Positions 30,898 to 42,527 of a stretch of DNA of 64,000 nucleotides are shown in pieces (position 1 is the stretch's first letter; each line of letters begins with the position of its first letter). A model generated the notes under the pieces. The model saw only the letters and a list, made by a program, of their open reading frames with translations. It was not told where the DNA came from and searched no databases. Origin of the DNA: Adenophora triphylla var. japonica (taxonomy: Eukaryota; Streptophyta; Magnoliopsida; Asterales; Campanulaceae); assembly GCA_022495995.1 (NCBI GenBank), contig JAFEMH010000933.1, positions 1-64,000 on the forward strand, read 5' to 3'. The position numbers and the translations under genes are program-made.

Positions 30898-32451
30898 TTA
30901 AGTGATCGATTCATCATTCTTTTGAATTGTACCAACCAAATCATCTCTAGTCGTGCGCCATTCAAGATTTCCCCTATACTTCTCAAGAAAGACTTTGGTA
31001 ATCTGGCTCCATGTAGATTGACTCTCTTGCTTCAAGGCGAGGAACCATGTGAGTGCTGGGCCCTTAAGAGTAAGATGGAAATGCGAAGCCATGAATTCAG
31101 GGGTACAACCCATCGCTCCCATTGTCATTACATAAGTGTCAATATGAGTCTTCGGACATGCTGTACCATCAAACTCCATTTTAGGCATTTTGAATTTATG
31201 TGGGAGGGGTGTCATCTGACCCGGATCAACTACCTTGAGACCACTGGACCCTACCGTCAATTTGTCGATCTGCTGCTGCATTTGTTTCAACAATGCAGCC
31301 ACCTTTGGAGTCATCCCGGGAAGCTGAGGAATAGTAGGAGTAATAGTTGAAGAGGGTACTGGAAAAGCAGACGGAACTTCTGGAGCATGCCTAACAGGCA
31401 AAGCAGCTAGAGGAAGGTTGAAGGTACTAGGAACATTTATGTTGCTATCTAACAAACTCACCGAACTTGGCACCCTATTTCCATACAGATCGTACCCATT
31501 AAACTGCCCCAAATTCTGAACATTAGACTGTTAAGGACCAAGTTGAACTGACTGATACCCGAACTGACTTTGAGATGAAACCTCGGCATTCACACAAGGA
31601 GCCGAGTAAGGGGTAGAACCGTACAGATGCTGAGTAAGAGGGGAACATACCACAGGCTAGGAGAAACCACCTTGAAACTGAGACTGGTTATGAGAATACT
31701 GCGGGAATCCATCTTGGCAAACCTGGATACCCGACAAACGATACTGGCTAGCCCGATGCTGCGTAGCTTCCTGTTGCTGCGAACCCTGAAAAGCACCATT
31801 CAAACCTTGTTGCTGACAAAACTATCCATACTGAAGACTGTTCTGATAAACACCGTCATGAGGCTGAGAATAATCCCCTTAAAACTGAAATCCATACTGA
31901 CCCGGAGGCATCGAGGTATTAAGAGCTGGAGAAGAAGTTAAATCAAAGAAGTTCGGCGGCTGGCTACCTATCTTGTCGAATCCACCCTGAGCACCTTGAC
32001 TTTGGACCTGAGAGACCGGAGGAGGAATCCTTCCTTGTGCATTCACGGTTGTCTCCTGCGCTGGCATGCGAACAGGGCGAGGAGCGTAATTAAGGGGAGG
32101 AGGCATGGCATGATAAGTAGGTTGAGGTGAGGAGTGATAAACAGGTTGGAGCAGGGGAGAAGCAGATCCAATCCCAGTGTTGTTGTCTTCAGTAATCTCC
32201 ACATAAAAACCGTCATCCCGGCGAAGCACCGCAATCCCACGGGCACGCGTAGACTCAACAAAACGAGCATGCGCTTCTTCCTCCCGAGTCTTAGCAGTCT
32301 GGGCAAGCAAATGAGACTCACGCTCGCGAGCTAGAGCGGCCTCCAAAGTACCTCTCATCTCCTCCATAGACATATCGTTCAGACCCGACTGTCCCATAGC
32401 AGCGAAACCACCAACAGACTGGGTTGAGAAAACATCATCACTTCCTGACAT
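30898..32451 (-). pseudogene. gag: Gag N-terminus and capsid, element A
   Basis: A likely start is MSGSDDVFSTQ at 32451, 51 bp inside the 5' LTR end. The N-terminus is acidic, then comes an Arg/Glu coiled-coil-like segment (LEAALARERESHLLAQ), a long Gln/Pro-rich region, and the capsid (FDGTACPKTHIDTYV, HFHLTLKGPALTWFLAL, FLEKYRGNL). One frame runs through with stops near 31880, 31817, 31660, 31531 and 30898. All are TAA or TAG where context (for example ESIT-stop-FYKRW) suggests Gln. No frameshift is visible. Confidence 0.88.
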
Positions 32452-32501
32452 CTCTGAATCTGAATCAAATGAAACCTCAGAAGATTCTTGAACTACCTCG
32501 G

Positions 32502-32696
32502 TGTGATGTACCCGATTTTTTTTGTGAAAATCAAAACGGAGTCGCCACGCCATTTTTGTTTTAAGGGCCAAAACTTTGAAAAAAGCCCGAGATCAGAGAT
32601 TTAGGTTCGGAGGTCACGTTACGCGTCGGGAAGGACGTTAGTGTGCACCCGGCGCGCCTCGCAAAACGAGTCTTCCAAACATTTGAAATCCTTTTG

Positions 32697-32733
<37 letters not shown>

Positions 32734-34208
32734 GACCAAAATAAGTTGAAACTGAGGTAAGTAAAAATTGAGAACTCTTTTTAAGGCTTTAAACTGATCC
32801 CATGATTTTTTGGATGATTTTTGGGTCGAGTCTTGGCACTCAAAAGATTTTTGGATTTGAAAAGCAATTCTGCCAGAATGAAAGAAGGCAGTTGACCCTT
32901 GACTTTGAAATGGACTTAAGGGCTTCAAAACCTCAGAATCTGGGGAAAGTCCGAGAATGAAAGTTTCTTAAAACACCCTAAATAGGGTTTCTGCAAAGGA
33001 ACTTTCCATTTTGAAAGTAATTTGAGGGGTCAAAACCTTCTAGAAATCTCAGATGTGAAATCTGGATTTCCAGAAGCTGATGAATTGGCCTCTAAAAGAA
33101 AAATTGAAAAAAGGAGTTTTACTTACTCAAAAAATAAAATAAAATTATGTCTGGAAATCTCTGGATGTTGGCTACAAAAAGTGTTTTGTAGTCAACATCC
33201 AATTCCAAGTTTTACTGGGTCCAAAAAATAGGAAAATGGACTGAGGTCTCAGAACAATGCTACTGGACAGCAAGATGTTCTTGAGGGAAAATGTGATTTT
33301 TGGGGGATTTGCATCTATGTTCACCCCATTTTCATCCCTAGACTTGATACCACTACTTTTTATTAAGTGTTTATCATATTCAAGTCATCCTTGGGGAATT
33401 TATGGGGTTTAAACATGTCCTTTGCAAAGGGAAAGGGGGTTTTGTAAAGATGAAACCAAAGAGAAAGAATTGACTAAAGATCTAAAATGTGGACCACTTG
33501 AGATGGTCATTCATGAAGATGAACTTCAAGATGACCATCTTAGGTCAAAACTCAAGTTAAACTAGACATAAAATAAGTCAAAGTAAGAAGAACAAGATGA
33601 TCAAGAAATCAAAAGAGAATTTTAGGGTTTTGAGAAGGAGGGCTTTACCAATGGTGACACCCTATCTTCCTAGGCTTGGAATTTGACTTGAGGAGTATCA
33701 AGATTTGGTGTTTGGCTTGAGGAGTATCAAGGTTTGGTGTTTGGATTTGTGTTTGGAGTGAGATTGGGAAAGATTCAAGAGAAAATGGTGGCAATCTAGA
33801 GATTCCCACTGTTTTCTCTCTATATTTTGCCAGAACTTCGTTGCTGTGATCAAAATGTCTTGTGTAAACTGAGAGAGGACGGTTCAATTTATAAGCCCTG
33901 GAAATTACCATCAGATCCGCGCGGATAGGTTCAGTAGGCGTGCACTGTTCATCTCGAGGCTGCAGGCTTTGGACAGGAGGAATATTATTCAAAATTCCAG
34001 CAGTTTTTGTTGTTCAACTTGCCTAATTCAGATTTTTCCAATTTCTTTTGCTTTTTTGATTCCTTTCCATGGTTTAACTTTAAATGGCAATGCCCACTTT
34101 ACCCTTGGTTGGTTAGAAATGTTAGAAATGTTAGAAATGTTAGGAATGTTAAAACTTTCGTTAATTTTCTAACGAAAAGTGCTAACAACTCAAATTGGAG
34201 TACTTACA
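32502..34208 (-). mobile_element. 5' LTR of element A (1707 bp, minus orientation)
   Basis: On the minus strand it starts TGTAAGTACTCC and ends TCGGGTACATCACA. TATA box at 33887-33894 (AATTTATA as read on plus), with palindrome ATCCGCGCGGAT at 33915-33926 upstream of it. A GT microsatellite lies at about 32697-32730. Stem-loops occupy 32622-32670 and GTGGCGACTCC lies close to the end. The base pairs after the LTR (CCGAGGTAGTTCAAG) do not match a standard tRNA 3' end. A's 3' LTR lies left of the window or is lost. Confidence 0.9.
32604..32670 (-). promoter_or_regulatory. Conserved double stem-loop block of Tat LTR (element A copy)
   Basis: As read on plus: stem 2 CGCGTCGGG (32622-32630) with CCCGGCGCG (32648-32656), eight of nine pairs. 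Stem 1 CTCG/CGAG lies within 32658-32670, and GTTCGGAGGTCA at 32604-32615. Confidence 0.7.
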
Positions 34209-34285
34209 CTCGGCAATACGAACCAAACGGGCACCCGGGATGGAAGCACGAATCCAACTAGAAAATGCTACCCTAAACCTGAACT

Positions 34286-34450
34286 GGGCACGACTCGTGC
34301 CCCTTGCCACGACTCGTGCCCTAATCCCGCACGAGTGATTCCATTTACACGACTCGTGACCATGCTGGCTGGAACTGTCGCACGACTGACCAAGTGAGGG
34401 TCACTAGTGGCCACAGGGCACGACTCGTGCCACAGGGCACGACTCGTGCC
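34286..34450. promoter_or_regulatory. Array of palindromic GGCACGACTCGTGCC boxes
   Basis: Near-perfect 15-bp palindromes at 34287-34301, 34417-34431 and 34436-34450. Partial copies (CACGACTCGTG) lie near 34308 and 34347, and half-sites near 34329 and 34380. They lie just outside the element A 5' LTR. The arrangement resembles palindrome clusters upstream of TATA boxes in Tat LTRs here, so this may be a fragment of another LTR promoter. That is inference. Confidence 0.6.
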
Positions 34451-34547
34451 CTTCCTCAGAATTTGATACTGATGCTGAAACAACATCAGCCAAGACAAGA
34501 AAACACATTTTCATTCATACTAAGCTTCACTAACTCAACCAACAACA

Positions 34548-34597
<50 letters not shown>

Positions 34598-34614
34598 ATA
34601 TATATATGTATGTA

Positions 34615-34678
<64 letters not shown>

Positions 34679-34770
34679 TATGTACATACATATATATGTA
34701 TATGTATGTATGTATATATATATATATATGTATGTATATGTATATATGTATACATGTATATGTATATATA

Positions 34771-34808
<38 letters not shown>
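34548..34808. repeat. TA-rich microsatellite with interspersed TG
   Basis: About 260 bp of alternating TA with scattered TATG/TACATA steps. Open frames through it (Tyr/Ile repeats) are artefacts. Confidence 0.95.
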
Positions 34809-34810
<2 letters not shown>

Positions 34811-35837
34811 AGGCCATTAAACATACTTTCATCCAATGAAAGGAGCATGTTCAACCGTAACAGACAGAAGGTAGCAGATAATAATTCTGATAACTTATCT
34901 GAGTTCCGGAAAGCTTTAACCGGCCAGAGTTTTATTGTCATTATGGATTGGCATAGCCGACTTTGTAAAGGTAATGGTCGTTTCACAAAAAAAATCAAAA
35001 GAACATTTGCGATAGATACTAGTCATAGGGTGCTGCTACTTGTAGAGAAGAAAACCAAGTCTAGAATAATATTAGGCAGAAATATTACCATCACACATCC
35101 TTAAGTTCAATATTGACCGAATACTCAAAAAGATCAAACACCCCAAGGAAAAACAATAAAACAACTTCAGCTGAAAATGATAATTAAGTGCAAGGAAAAA
35201 AACCTTCACCATAATATCATCATTAAACTTGAAATGAGCAATTATTGAATTAAATCATAATAACTTATCCAAAATATTTCAAAAATAAGAAAAATTATAA
35301 TCGGCTAGGAACGATCTACGCAACTCCCTGATCATTTTGATGCAGTCGGATAAAAAAACGGATTAATATTGAATTTATGAGAAATTTTTAAATGAAATAA
35401 AATCATAATATTACGACCACGAAGGACAGAACGGAGGAGTACTTGTTTTTCTTTCTCTGGTTCTCTCTGGGTTTCTCCGGAAGATTGAAGAAGATTTTAA
35501 GATATACTATATAATCAAAGTTACATTTTAGCTCCTCCCAGAATTAAGTTATTACAATTAAATTCTTAAGTTTCACTTTAGCACATTAGCACCTCAACTT
35601 TAACACATTAGCACCTCAACCTTTTATAAACGTTTATTTAAATTTCAACACTTAAAATATCAACTACAAAATTCCTATTTATTCCATTTAGACATTAAAT
35701 AATTAAAATTAATTTATTAACATCTAAAATCACGTAAATGATCAAATTATCCAAATAAACACATAACCAATCCAAATATGAAAAAAATGCATAATGGGAG
35801 ATGCAATACACCCCACCCCCCACATGCTCCACGTGTG
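34809..35837. other. Unassigned AT-rich flank, no recognised gene
   Basis: Short frames at 34830-35100 (plus) and on the opposite strand show no family I recognise. A pyrimidine-rich TTCTCTCTGGGTTTCTCCGG stretch near 35460 could be an old untranslated region on the minus strand. AGCACATTAGCACCTCAAC is nearly duplicated near 35590 and 35615. It may be pre-insertion host sequence. No splice-site chain or long frame supports a gene. Confidence 0.45.
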
Positions 35838-36047
35838 ACCAAAATGGTGCCTAGGTTTAGGGTCGTGACACATAGCCTTGTCCCTTACAACAAAGATGAA
35901 CTGACCCAACTGGTGGAGGAAGACGCGGTTCTCGGCAAAGCCCCCTGGCCTGTTCCCATAATCCGTGCCGACAACGCAATTCCCGCCTGGGTTGAGCTTT
36001 CTCAGAAAAACAAGGATGCCCTTAACGCCGCCTATGAAGGCCATTGA
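35838..36047 (+). pseudogene. Possible 3' end of an antisense gene of element B
   Basis: A plus-strand frame (PRFRVVTHSLVPYNKDEL ... NAIPAWVELSQKNKDAL) ends at a stop at 36047. It sits downstream of element B integrase on the opposite strand, the position held by the antisense genes in elements A and C. No motif shared with those is obvious, so the assignment is positional. The upstream part is missing. Confidence 0.35.
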
Positions 36048-36590
36048 TTTCTTGCTTGTAATTGCCGCCAACACTTTTTATTTTTAACTTGGGTCTGTAA
36101 CAAAACAATTTACTTTCTGTCTTTTAATTTCGCTTTTCGTACTTTGCAATCGTAATTTGTCGCAAACACTCTACTTTTAATCTTTATGGTGGGCCTTCGT
36201 GCCCAAACGATTTGTAATCACTTTTGTCGCCTTTTGTGACATTTTATCTTACACTTTTGTTGCTTATCTTTTTAATACTCGCATTTGTGAATGTTTCTTT
36301 CTTTGCTTTGCTTTCTATGATCTGCTTTAAATTCTCACTTTCTTTAAATTCTAACTTTTGCATGTCACTTGTCTTATCTTTCGACAACTCTGACTTTGCT
36401 TTGATAGTTTATCAAAGATTGAATCTAATCACCTTATCTCTATATACATACTACTCCCTTCGAAAAAGTGAGGCTTGTCTTTAGGAAGCCTCACTCCCTA
36501 GTCATGATTCTCGCCACTCATTTTACTAAACTTTGTGTGACTTTAGACACAACGCATAATAAACATGTTGCAAGCTTGGCGACAATTCAC
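36048..36590. other. Non-coding spacer of element B 3' region
   Basis: T-rich, with no gene visible. A short inverted repeat (GTGAGGCT ... AGCCTCAC) lies at about 36468-36492. Confidence 0.5.
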
Positions 36591-37130
36591 ACACTTGATA
36601 TTTCCCGCCTCTGCGACAAGGTACATACTGATACCTATCGCCTCTACGACAAGATACGCACTTGATACTTATCGCCTCTGCGACAAGATTCATACTGATA
36701 CCTATCGCCTCTGCGACAAGATACACACTTGATACTTATCGCCTCTGTGACAAGATTCACACTGATACCTATCGCCTCTGCGACAAGATACATACTTGAT
36801 ACTTATCGCCTCTGCGACAAGATTCATGCTGATACCTATCGCCTCTGCGAAAAGATTCATGCTGATACCTATCGCCTCTGCGAAAAGATTCATACTGATA
36901 CCTATCGCCTCTGCGACAAGATACGTACTAGATACTTATCGCCTCTGCGACAAGCTTCACACTGATACCTATCGCCTTTGCGACATGATACGTACTAGAT
37001 ACTTATCGCCTCTGCGACAAGATTCACACTGATACCTATCGCCTCTTTGACAAGATACACACTTGATACTTATCGCCTCTGAGACAAGATTCATGCTTGA
37101 TGCTTATCGCCTCTGCGACAAGATTATTCT
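36591..37130 (-). repeat. Tandem array of element B (about 16 units of 33-34 bp)
   Basis: Two alternating variants: GACAAGATACATACTTGATA plus CTTATCGCCTCTGC, and GACAAGATTCATACTGATAC plus CTATCGCCTCTGC. Together they form a higher-order unit of about 67 bp. Each monomer junction contains TCGC-CTCT-GCGA, an inverted repeat. It lies downstream of element B integrase in the element's 3' region. Confidence 0.93.
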
Positions 37131-37139
37131 TGACCACAA

Positions 37140-37310
37140 TTTTTGTTCCCATTTTGTTCCAAGCGCCTGGCCCTCCAAGCCAAGTCGCAATTTTCCTGGC
37201 GCCTGGCCCTCCTAGCCAGGTCGCAGTGTTCCTGGTGCCTGGCCCTCTCATCCAGGTCGCAGTGTTCCTGGCACCTGGCCCTATCAGCCAGGTCGCATCT
37301 TCGGCGGCAA
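37140..37310 (-). repeat. Tandem repeat of element B (4 units of about 42 bp)
   Basis: Units carry GCCTGGCCCTCCAAGCCAAG and GTCGCAGTGTTCCTGG. Four copies precede the 36-bp array. Confidence 0.88.
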
Positions 37311-37311
37311 C

Positions 37312-37600
37312 CTTCATTGCCTCCATCTTCAAGCTATAGCGGCAATCTCTACTTGCCTCCGTCTTCAAGCTTTAGCGGCAATCTCTACTTGCCTCCTTCT
37401 TCAAGCTTTAGCGGCAATCTCTACTTGCCTCCATCTTCAAGCTTTAGCGGCCATCTCTACTTGCCTCCATCTTCAAGATTTAGCGGCGATCTCTACTTGC
37501 CTCCTTCTTCAAGCTTCAGCGGAAATCTCTACTTGCCTCCTTCTTCAAGCTTTAGCGGCAATCTCTACTTGCCTCCATCTTCAAGCTTTAGCTCTTTTCG
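37312..37600 (-). repeat. Tandem repeat of element B (8 units of 36 bp)
   Basis: The unit contains CTTGCCTCCATCTTCAAGCT then TTAGCGGCAATCTCTA. Eight copies with one or two differences each. The 36-bp length is divisible by three, which leaves a spurious 175-residue open frame on the plus strand. The stretch 37601-37903 shows nothing recognisable. Confidence 0.92.
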
Positions 37601-37903
37601 TCATTCCATGCCAGATTCTCGATTCTCGCCTTCGTCCATTCATCCATTGGTCCATGAAACACAAAATTAACCTTGTTAGAATGTTACAAGTATGGATTGA
37701 ACACAATACAAACATGTCGCTGAGAGATTCCCACCATCTTTTCCATCATATGTACAAGTTACATCATTCTAGATTGACAAATTTTACATAATTTTTCCCT
37801 CTAGGCGCGACAATCATGATGTTTAAATCATAAGAAAAGTTATACAACTTTTGCTATCTAGGACGACAATAAAAAAATTGAATCACAACCGAGCGCGACA
37901 ACT

Positions 37904-39233
37904 TCATTGATAAAAGCGCTTCAAATGGTCAACGTTCCATGCATTCTTCAACTCTTCACCATCTTGTTTCCTCAGCTTATAGGTCCCTTCACGAACAACC
38001 TTAGTCACTTGAAACGGCCCTTCCCACTTTTCATTTAACTTGGTGAACCCAGGTTTAGGCCCAGTGGCCTCCACACTCCTCAACACCCAATCTCCGACAT
38101 TGAAAGACCTTTTATTTACTCGTTTATCATGTTGGGCCTTCATCTTTTGTTTGTAATTTACCATCCTCATTCTCGCCTGCAACCTCTTCTCATCACTCAA
38201 ATCCAGATCATTGCAATGCCTCTGGCCATTTCTCGCCTCATCATAGTAAGTCACTCGATATGTCCTAGCCGCCATTTCTCCTGCGGTGCATGGGCTTCGC
38301 ATCCATAAGTCAGCACAAACGCCGTCTCACCAGTTGAGCCCTTTATAGTGGTTCTGACATACCACAATGCCGTCGGCAATTCTTCCAACCAGGCACCGCC
38401 TCTTCCCTCTAGATTCTTGCAAAGGGCGGAAATGATCTCTTATTTGCTGCCTCAGCCTGCCCATTACATTGTGGCCTATACACCGCCGACATCCAGTGTT
38501 TTACATTCATTCTCGCACATTCCGCGGAAAACTTCTTCCCAAACTGGGTTCCATGATCGGAAATGATAGCTCTAGGCAGCCCATAGCTACACCAAATATT
38601 TTCCTGAATAAACCTGATCACATTATCTTCACTGATCATCGCCAAGGCCTTCGCTTCAGTCAACTTCGTGAAATAATCAACGGCGACAACCACATGTTGA
38701 CATCCTCCCTTGGCCTTTGGGAATGGCCCAATCAAATCTATTCCCCACATGTCGAACGGCCAGGTAGCTACAATCAGGGTCTGCTCAGTTGCGGGTTGCC
38801 GCGGAATATTACCGAATCGCTGGCACTTCTCGCATTTCCTCACATAATCTTCTGCATCCTTCCTCAAACTGGGCCAATAATACCCATGAAACAAAACTTT
38901 TTCCGCCAATGATCTCGCACTTGGATGGCCTCCGCACACCCCTTCATGAATTTCAAACAAAACTTTTGGAACCAGAATTGGCTCTATACATCTCATCAGC
39001 GGCTTCGAAAATGATTTTCTATACAAAATGCCATCCTGCACAGTGAACCGCGGTGAGGTCACATTTACCAGCTTAGCCCTTTCCTCATCAGGCGGCAATT
39101 CCCCCTTATCCAAAAAATCTTTCATTTCCGTCACCCAATTTCTTTCCGCCTCCTCAATCTCCATCACAATGGGCCTATTAATTGCCGACATATCAACATA
39201 TTCAACCATTGGCTCAATAGTCACCTCATTCAT
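37904..39233 (-). pseudogene. pol: Integrase, element B
   Basis: The N-terminal zinc finger has H-EGVCGG-H and C-EK-C near 38930-38810. The core has MWGIDLIGPFPKAKGG, AVDYFTK, IISDHGTQF and NGQAEAANK, so the three acidic residues are present. The frame ends near 38409 after NKRSFPPFARI through a frameshift. The C-terminal piece (38302-37904) holds FNVGDWVLR and WEGPFQV, a GPF-type module, and ends HLKRFYQ. About 100 bases around 38303-38408 separate the pieces. Confidence 0.9.
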
Positions 39234-39266
39234 TTCGCTTCCCGCCGCTCTGCTTAAAGCATCTGC

Positions 39267-39878
39267 CTAAGAATTCTCGGCCCTATCAATTTGTACAAGC
39301 TCCCAAAACTCAAACCCGCTCAAAATGCTTCTCGCCAAATTGCAGTATTTTATCAAGACTGAATTCACCACCCCATACTCGCCTCGCACTTGATTCACAA
39401 TCAGCTGAGAATCAGAATGTACCACAATCCTTTTCACCCCTGTATCCCTTGCCACTTCAATTCCCGCCACCAAGGCCTCATACTCTGCCTGATTGTTGGA
39501 CACTGAAAACTTGAATCTAAATGCTTTCTCATGTTTACACTCCCCATCCGGTGACACCAAAATTATTCCTGCGCCTCCTCTATCCTTGGCTGACGAGCCA
39601 TCCACATGCAAAACACAACATTCCGCCGGCCTCTCCTTCTCCTCAACCAAACTTGGCATCGCTCGCTTTGCCGCCTTTCTCTTCCCGCTCTCCTCAACCA
39701 ATTCTGCTTGGGATTTGGTAAATGAAGTTTCAACAATAAAGTCTGCCAACGTCTGCGCCTTTATCGCCCAGCGGGATTCATATCTGATGTCAAACTCTGT
39801 CAACTCAATCGACCACTTTAATAATCTTCCCGCCGAATCTGGCTGCTGCAAGATCTTTCTCAATGGGGCATCAGACAA
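39267..39878 (-). pseudogene. pol: Archaeal-type RNase H, element B
   Basis: RNase H core: HVDGSSAKDRGGAGIIL, NNQAEYEALVAGIE, VVHSDSQLIVNQV and RAENS-stop-ADALSR, with the four acidic residues present. The stop at 39267 lies where Gln is usual, so CAG to TAG is likely. The archaeal-type domain marks the element as Tat lineage. The N-terminal LRKILQQPDSAGRLLKW is the end of the older gypsy RNase H. Confidence 0.9.
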
Positions 39879-39879
39879 A

Positions 39880-40935
39880 ACAATAATTGAATGGGCGACA
39901 AATTAAGCCCTCAACTTTCTCGCCGCCACCACCAGAGCGTAAGCCAACTTCTCGGCATTAAAGTATCTCGACTCAATATTGCTCAGAGCCTTGGAAACAT
40001 AATAAACTGGCCTCTGAATACCTCCATCATCCCTCACCAAAACCGCTGCAAAAGCATAGTCAGAAGCCGCCAAATACACAAACAATTCCTCCCCTTCAAC
40101 TGGGCTGCATAACAATGGGGGTTTCCCCAAATAAGCCTTCATTTCCTCAAATGCCATTTTGCACTCCTCATCCCATTCAAACCTTTTCCTGCCTTTCAAT
40201 ACCTTAAAAGAGGGCATACATCTCTCCGCCGATCTAGAAATAAACCGCTCCAATGCAATTATTCTACCATTTAACCGTTGGATCTCGCGGATAGACATTG
40301 GAGGCGACATGTCTAACAAAGCCTGAATTTTCTCTGGGTTGGCTTCAATCCCACGCCTATTCACCAAAAACCCCAAAAACTTTCCCACCGTGACACCAAA
40401 AGTACACTTACTAAGATTCAACTTCATTGAATTTCGCCTTAAATTCTCAAAAGTTTATGCGAGATCTAGCAAGTGATTATTCTCCTTTGTCTTAATCACC
40501 ATATCGTCAATGTATGCTTCAATATTCCGCCCAATCTGTGACTTAAACACCTCATTTACCATCCTTTGATTTGTCACCCCAGCATTCTTCAGTCCGAACG
40601 GCATCATCTTATAACAAAAATTTCCTTTTGGGGATTCATGTTAGCCGACCCCAAATTATTTTGGGACTAAGGCTTTGTTGTTGTTGTTGTTGTTATTGTT
40701 GTTGGTCCTGAATGCCGTCTTCGCCCTATCCTCCTCGGCCATTTTGATCTGATAGTACCCAGAATAAGCATCAATAAAACTGAAGACCTTGTGGCCGGCA
40801 ATAGAATCAACAAATTTATCAATCTTCGGCAAAGGATAGCAATCCTTGGGGCATGCCATATTCAGGTCCGTGAAATCTATGCACATCCTCCATTTCTTAT
40901 TCGACTTCAACACCATCACAGGACAGGCCAACTAA
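39880..40935 (-). pseudogene. pol: Reverse transcriptase, element B (split by a SINE tail)
   Basis: N-terminal motifs: WRMCIDFTDLNMACPKD, FSFIDAYSGYYQIKMAEED and KTAFRT. An insertion at 40641-40703 interrupts the frame directly after KTAFRT. Downstream come MMPFGLKNAG and the catalytic YIDD near 40500, then LNLSKCTFGV, GFLVNRRGIE and the thumb/connection. In-frame stops lie near 40456 and 39902. Confidence 0.9.
40641..40703 (+). mobile_element. 5'-truncated Au-SINE-like 3' tail
   Basis: The sequence CCCCAAATTATTTTGGGACT followed by AAGGCTTTG and a run of TTG repeats is the characteristic 3' end of plant Au-type SINEs. It breaks the RT between AFRT and the following residues. Flanks GGGGATTCATG and GGTCCTGAATG look like a diverged target duplication. 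Only the last 60 or so bases are present, so it is severely truncated. Confidence 0.72.
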
Positions 40936-42527
40936 ATTGGATATTGTATCTTCTCAATTATTCTCGCCTTCAACAGCTTGTCAACCTCCTCCAAAAATGC
41001 AATCTCCTTCTCGGGCGAAAAATGCCTCACTTTTTGCTTGAATGGCTCTACATTTGGATCAGCATTTAAACATTGCATAGACACATTCTCGTCAATAACC
41101 CACATATCTTCAGGCCGCCAAGCAAATACATCCAAATTTTCCTTCAAAAATTCAATCAAGCATTCCCGCTCATCCCGCGACAGCTGTTTACCAATCTTTA
41201 TTTTCTGTTCTGGGAAATAACTATTCACTTCCACCTCTTCTAACTCTTCTCCCGCTTGAATATCGGGCTCATCTCGCACTTGTAAAGTTTCAACCTCCAT
41301 TTTCCTTTTCTTTCCTTTGGTGACAATTGCCTTCCTGGGATCAGCAAAAACGTTCCCAGTAGGCCGCCCTTCTCTATCCTCCACCTCAATGGTTTCACAT
41401 TCCTCATCAGATTCATCAACAAACTCTTCAGCAATTTCTTCAATCCTAGGCTCTACCATAGGCACAAAACTCACAACTCTTACATAGCTCAAATTCTGGG
41501 CCACATTCACTATTTCCATTGCAAAATTGTTCTCGCCATCATCATCCCGCTCAACTATCTCGGGCTCAAGTCCCCGCATCTATGCCACATCCACTTCCTG
41601 CTCAGAAGCATTGTCCTCAGGTTCTCGCAACTCAACCACTTCATTTCTAGGTTCTCGCACAACAATCATATCAGATTCTCGCACACCCAACTCCTCCATT
41701 TCCTGCACATCCTCAACTTCAACTGTCATCATCCCTGGAATCTCCCTTGCCGCTACAACTACCATAGCTGTCCTATTCATCATATTATATGTCACTATCC
41801 AATCAGGCTCATCATCCTCAACCTCCACAATTTCAACCACATTTATCCTCAATGGGCGAGAATCAAACTTAGTAGTCATGGAGCTCGTGCATTCCGCCTT
41901 GGCCTTTTGCATCTCTTTCTTCTTCCTTATCACCGTGATCACCTCGCTATTCAAACAGCCTATCCTATTGGGAGTAGGATATTTCACCCTCTGGTGGGGA
42001 ATTGACAAAACCATTTCAAAGCTCAACATAAATAGAATTCCCACTATTGCATTGTAAGGGGAAACGAGATTAATCACCATCAATTCAATGCTCTCGCTTC
42101 TCGCCAACCTCCCTTCGCCAATCTCCACATCCAACATAATTGTCCCCTTCACCTTGACTGAATGGTTGGTAAAACCTTCCAAATATCCCTTATAGGGCAC
42201 AAAATTGGCCTCTGTATAGTTCATCCTTTTAAAAGCATCATAATACATCACATTCTTGCTTGCCACCGAATCCACCATGACTCGTTGCACTATATTGTTG
42301 CCTGGATACATCGTGATAATTATGGGTTGATTCCCATGACTCTTGGTGACAGCCAATTCTCGCCGGAAAAAGTTGATCACTCTATCTTCGCTGGCAGGAT
42401 ACTGGGGAACGTCAAAAGTATGCGACAAAGTCATGATTTGGTTATTCAGCTGGGCTATGCTGGGCAACGGGTCATGAATTACATCAACCATATTTCTTCG
42501 GCCTTCTCTGATCATCCCGCTCAACAT
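40932..42527 (-). pseudogene. pro-pol: Protease and linker to RT, element B
   Basis: The protease-like segment RVMVDSVASKNVMYYDAF keeps D-S-x-A-S in place of DTGAS. NHSVKVKGTIMLDVEIGEG and SPYNAIVGILFM (usually LLGR) follow. A long acidic linker then leads to the RT entry (FSPEKEIAFLEEVDKLLKA). A stop at 41580 (DVA-stop-MRG) and one at 40932 (YPI-stop-LACPV) interrupt a single frame. The second stands where Trp is normal, so TGG to TAG is likely. Confidence 0.85.

Noticed and set aside
6585..34208. 6585-8268 and 32502-34208 as the LTR pair of one element
   Set aside because: The two LTRs are in opposite orientation, which cannot be a normal pair; nested insertion of D in A explains the layout better.
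34394..35104. Open frames rich in Tyr-Ile on both strands
   Set aside because: They arise from the TA microsatellite at 34548-34808.
36440..36500. CTCCCTTCG-like start suggesting a Stowaway MITE
   Set aside because: No matching terminal inverted repeat or TA duplication was found at a suitable distance.
37143..37670. A 175-residue Ser/Pro-rich frame
   Set aside because: It is the translation of 42- and 36-bp tandem repeats in the 3' region of element B.
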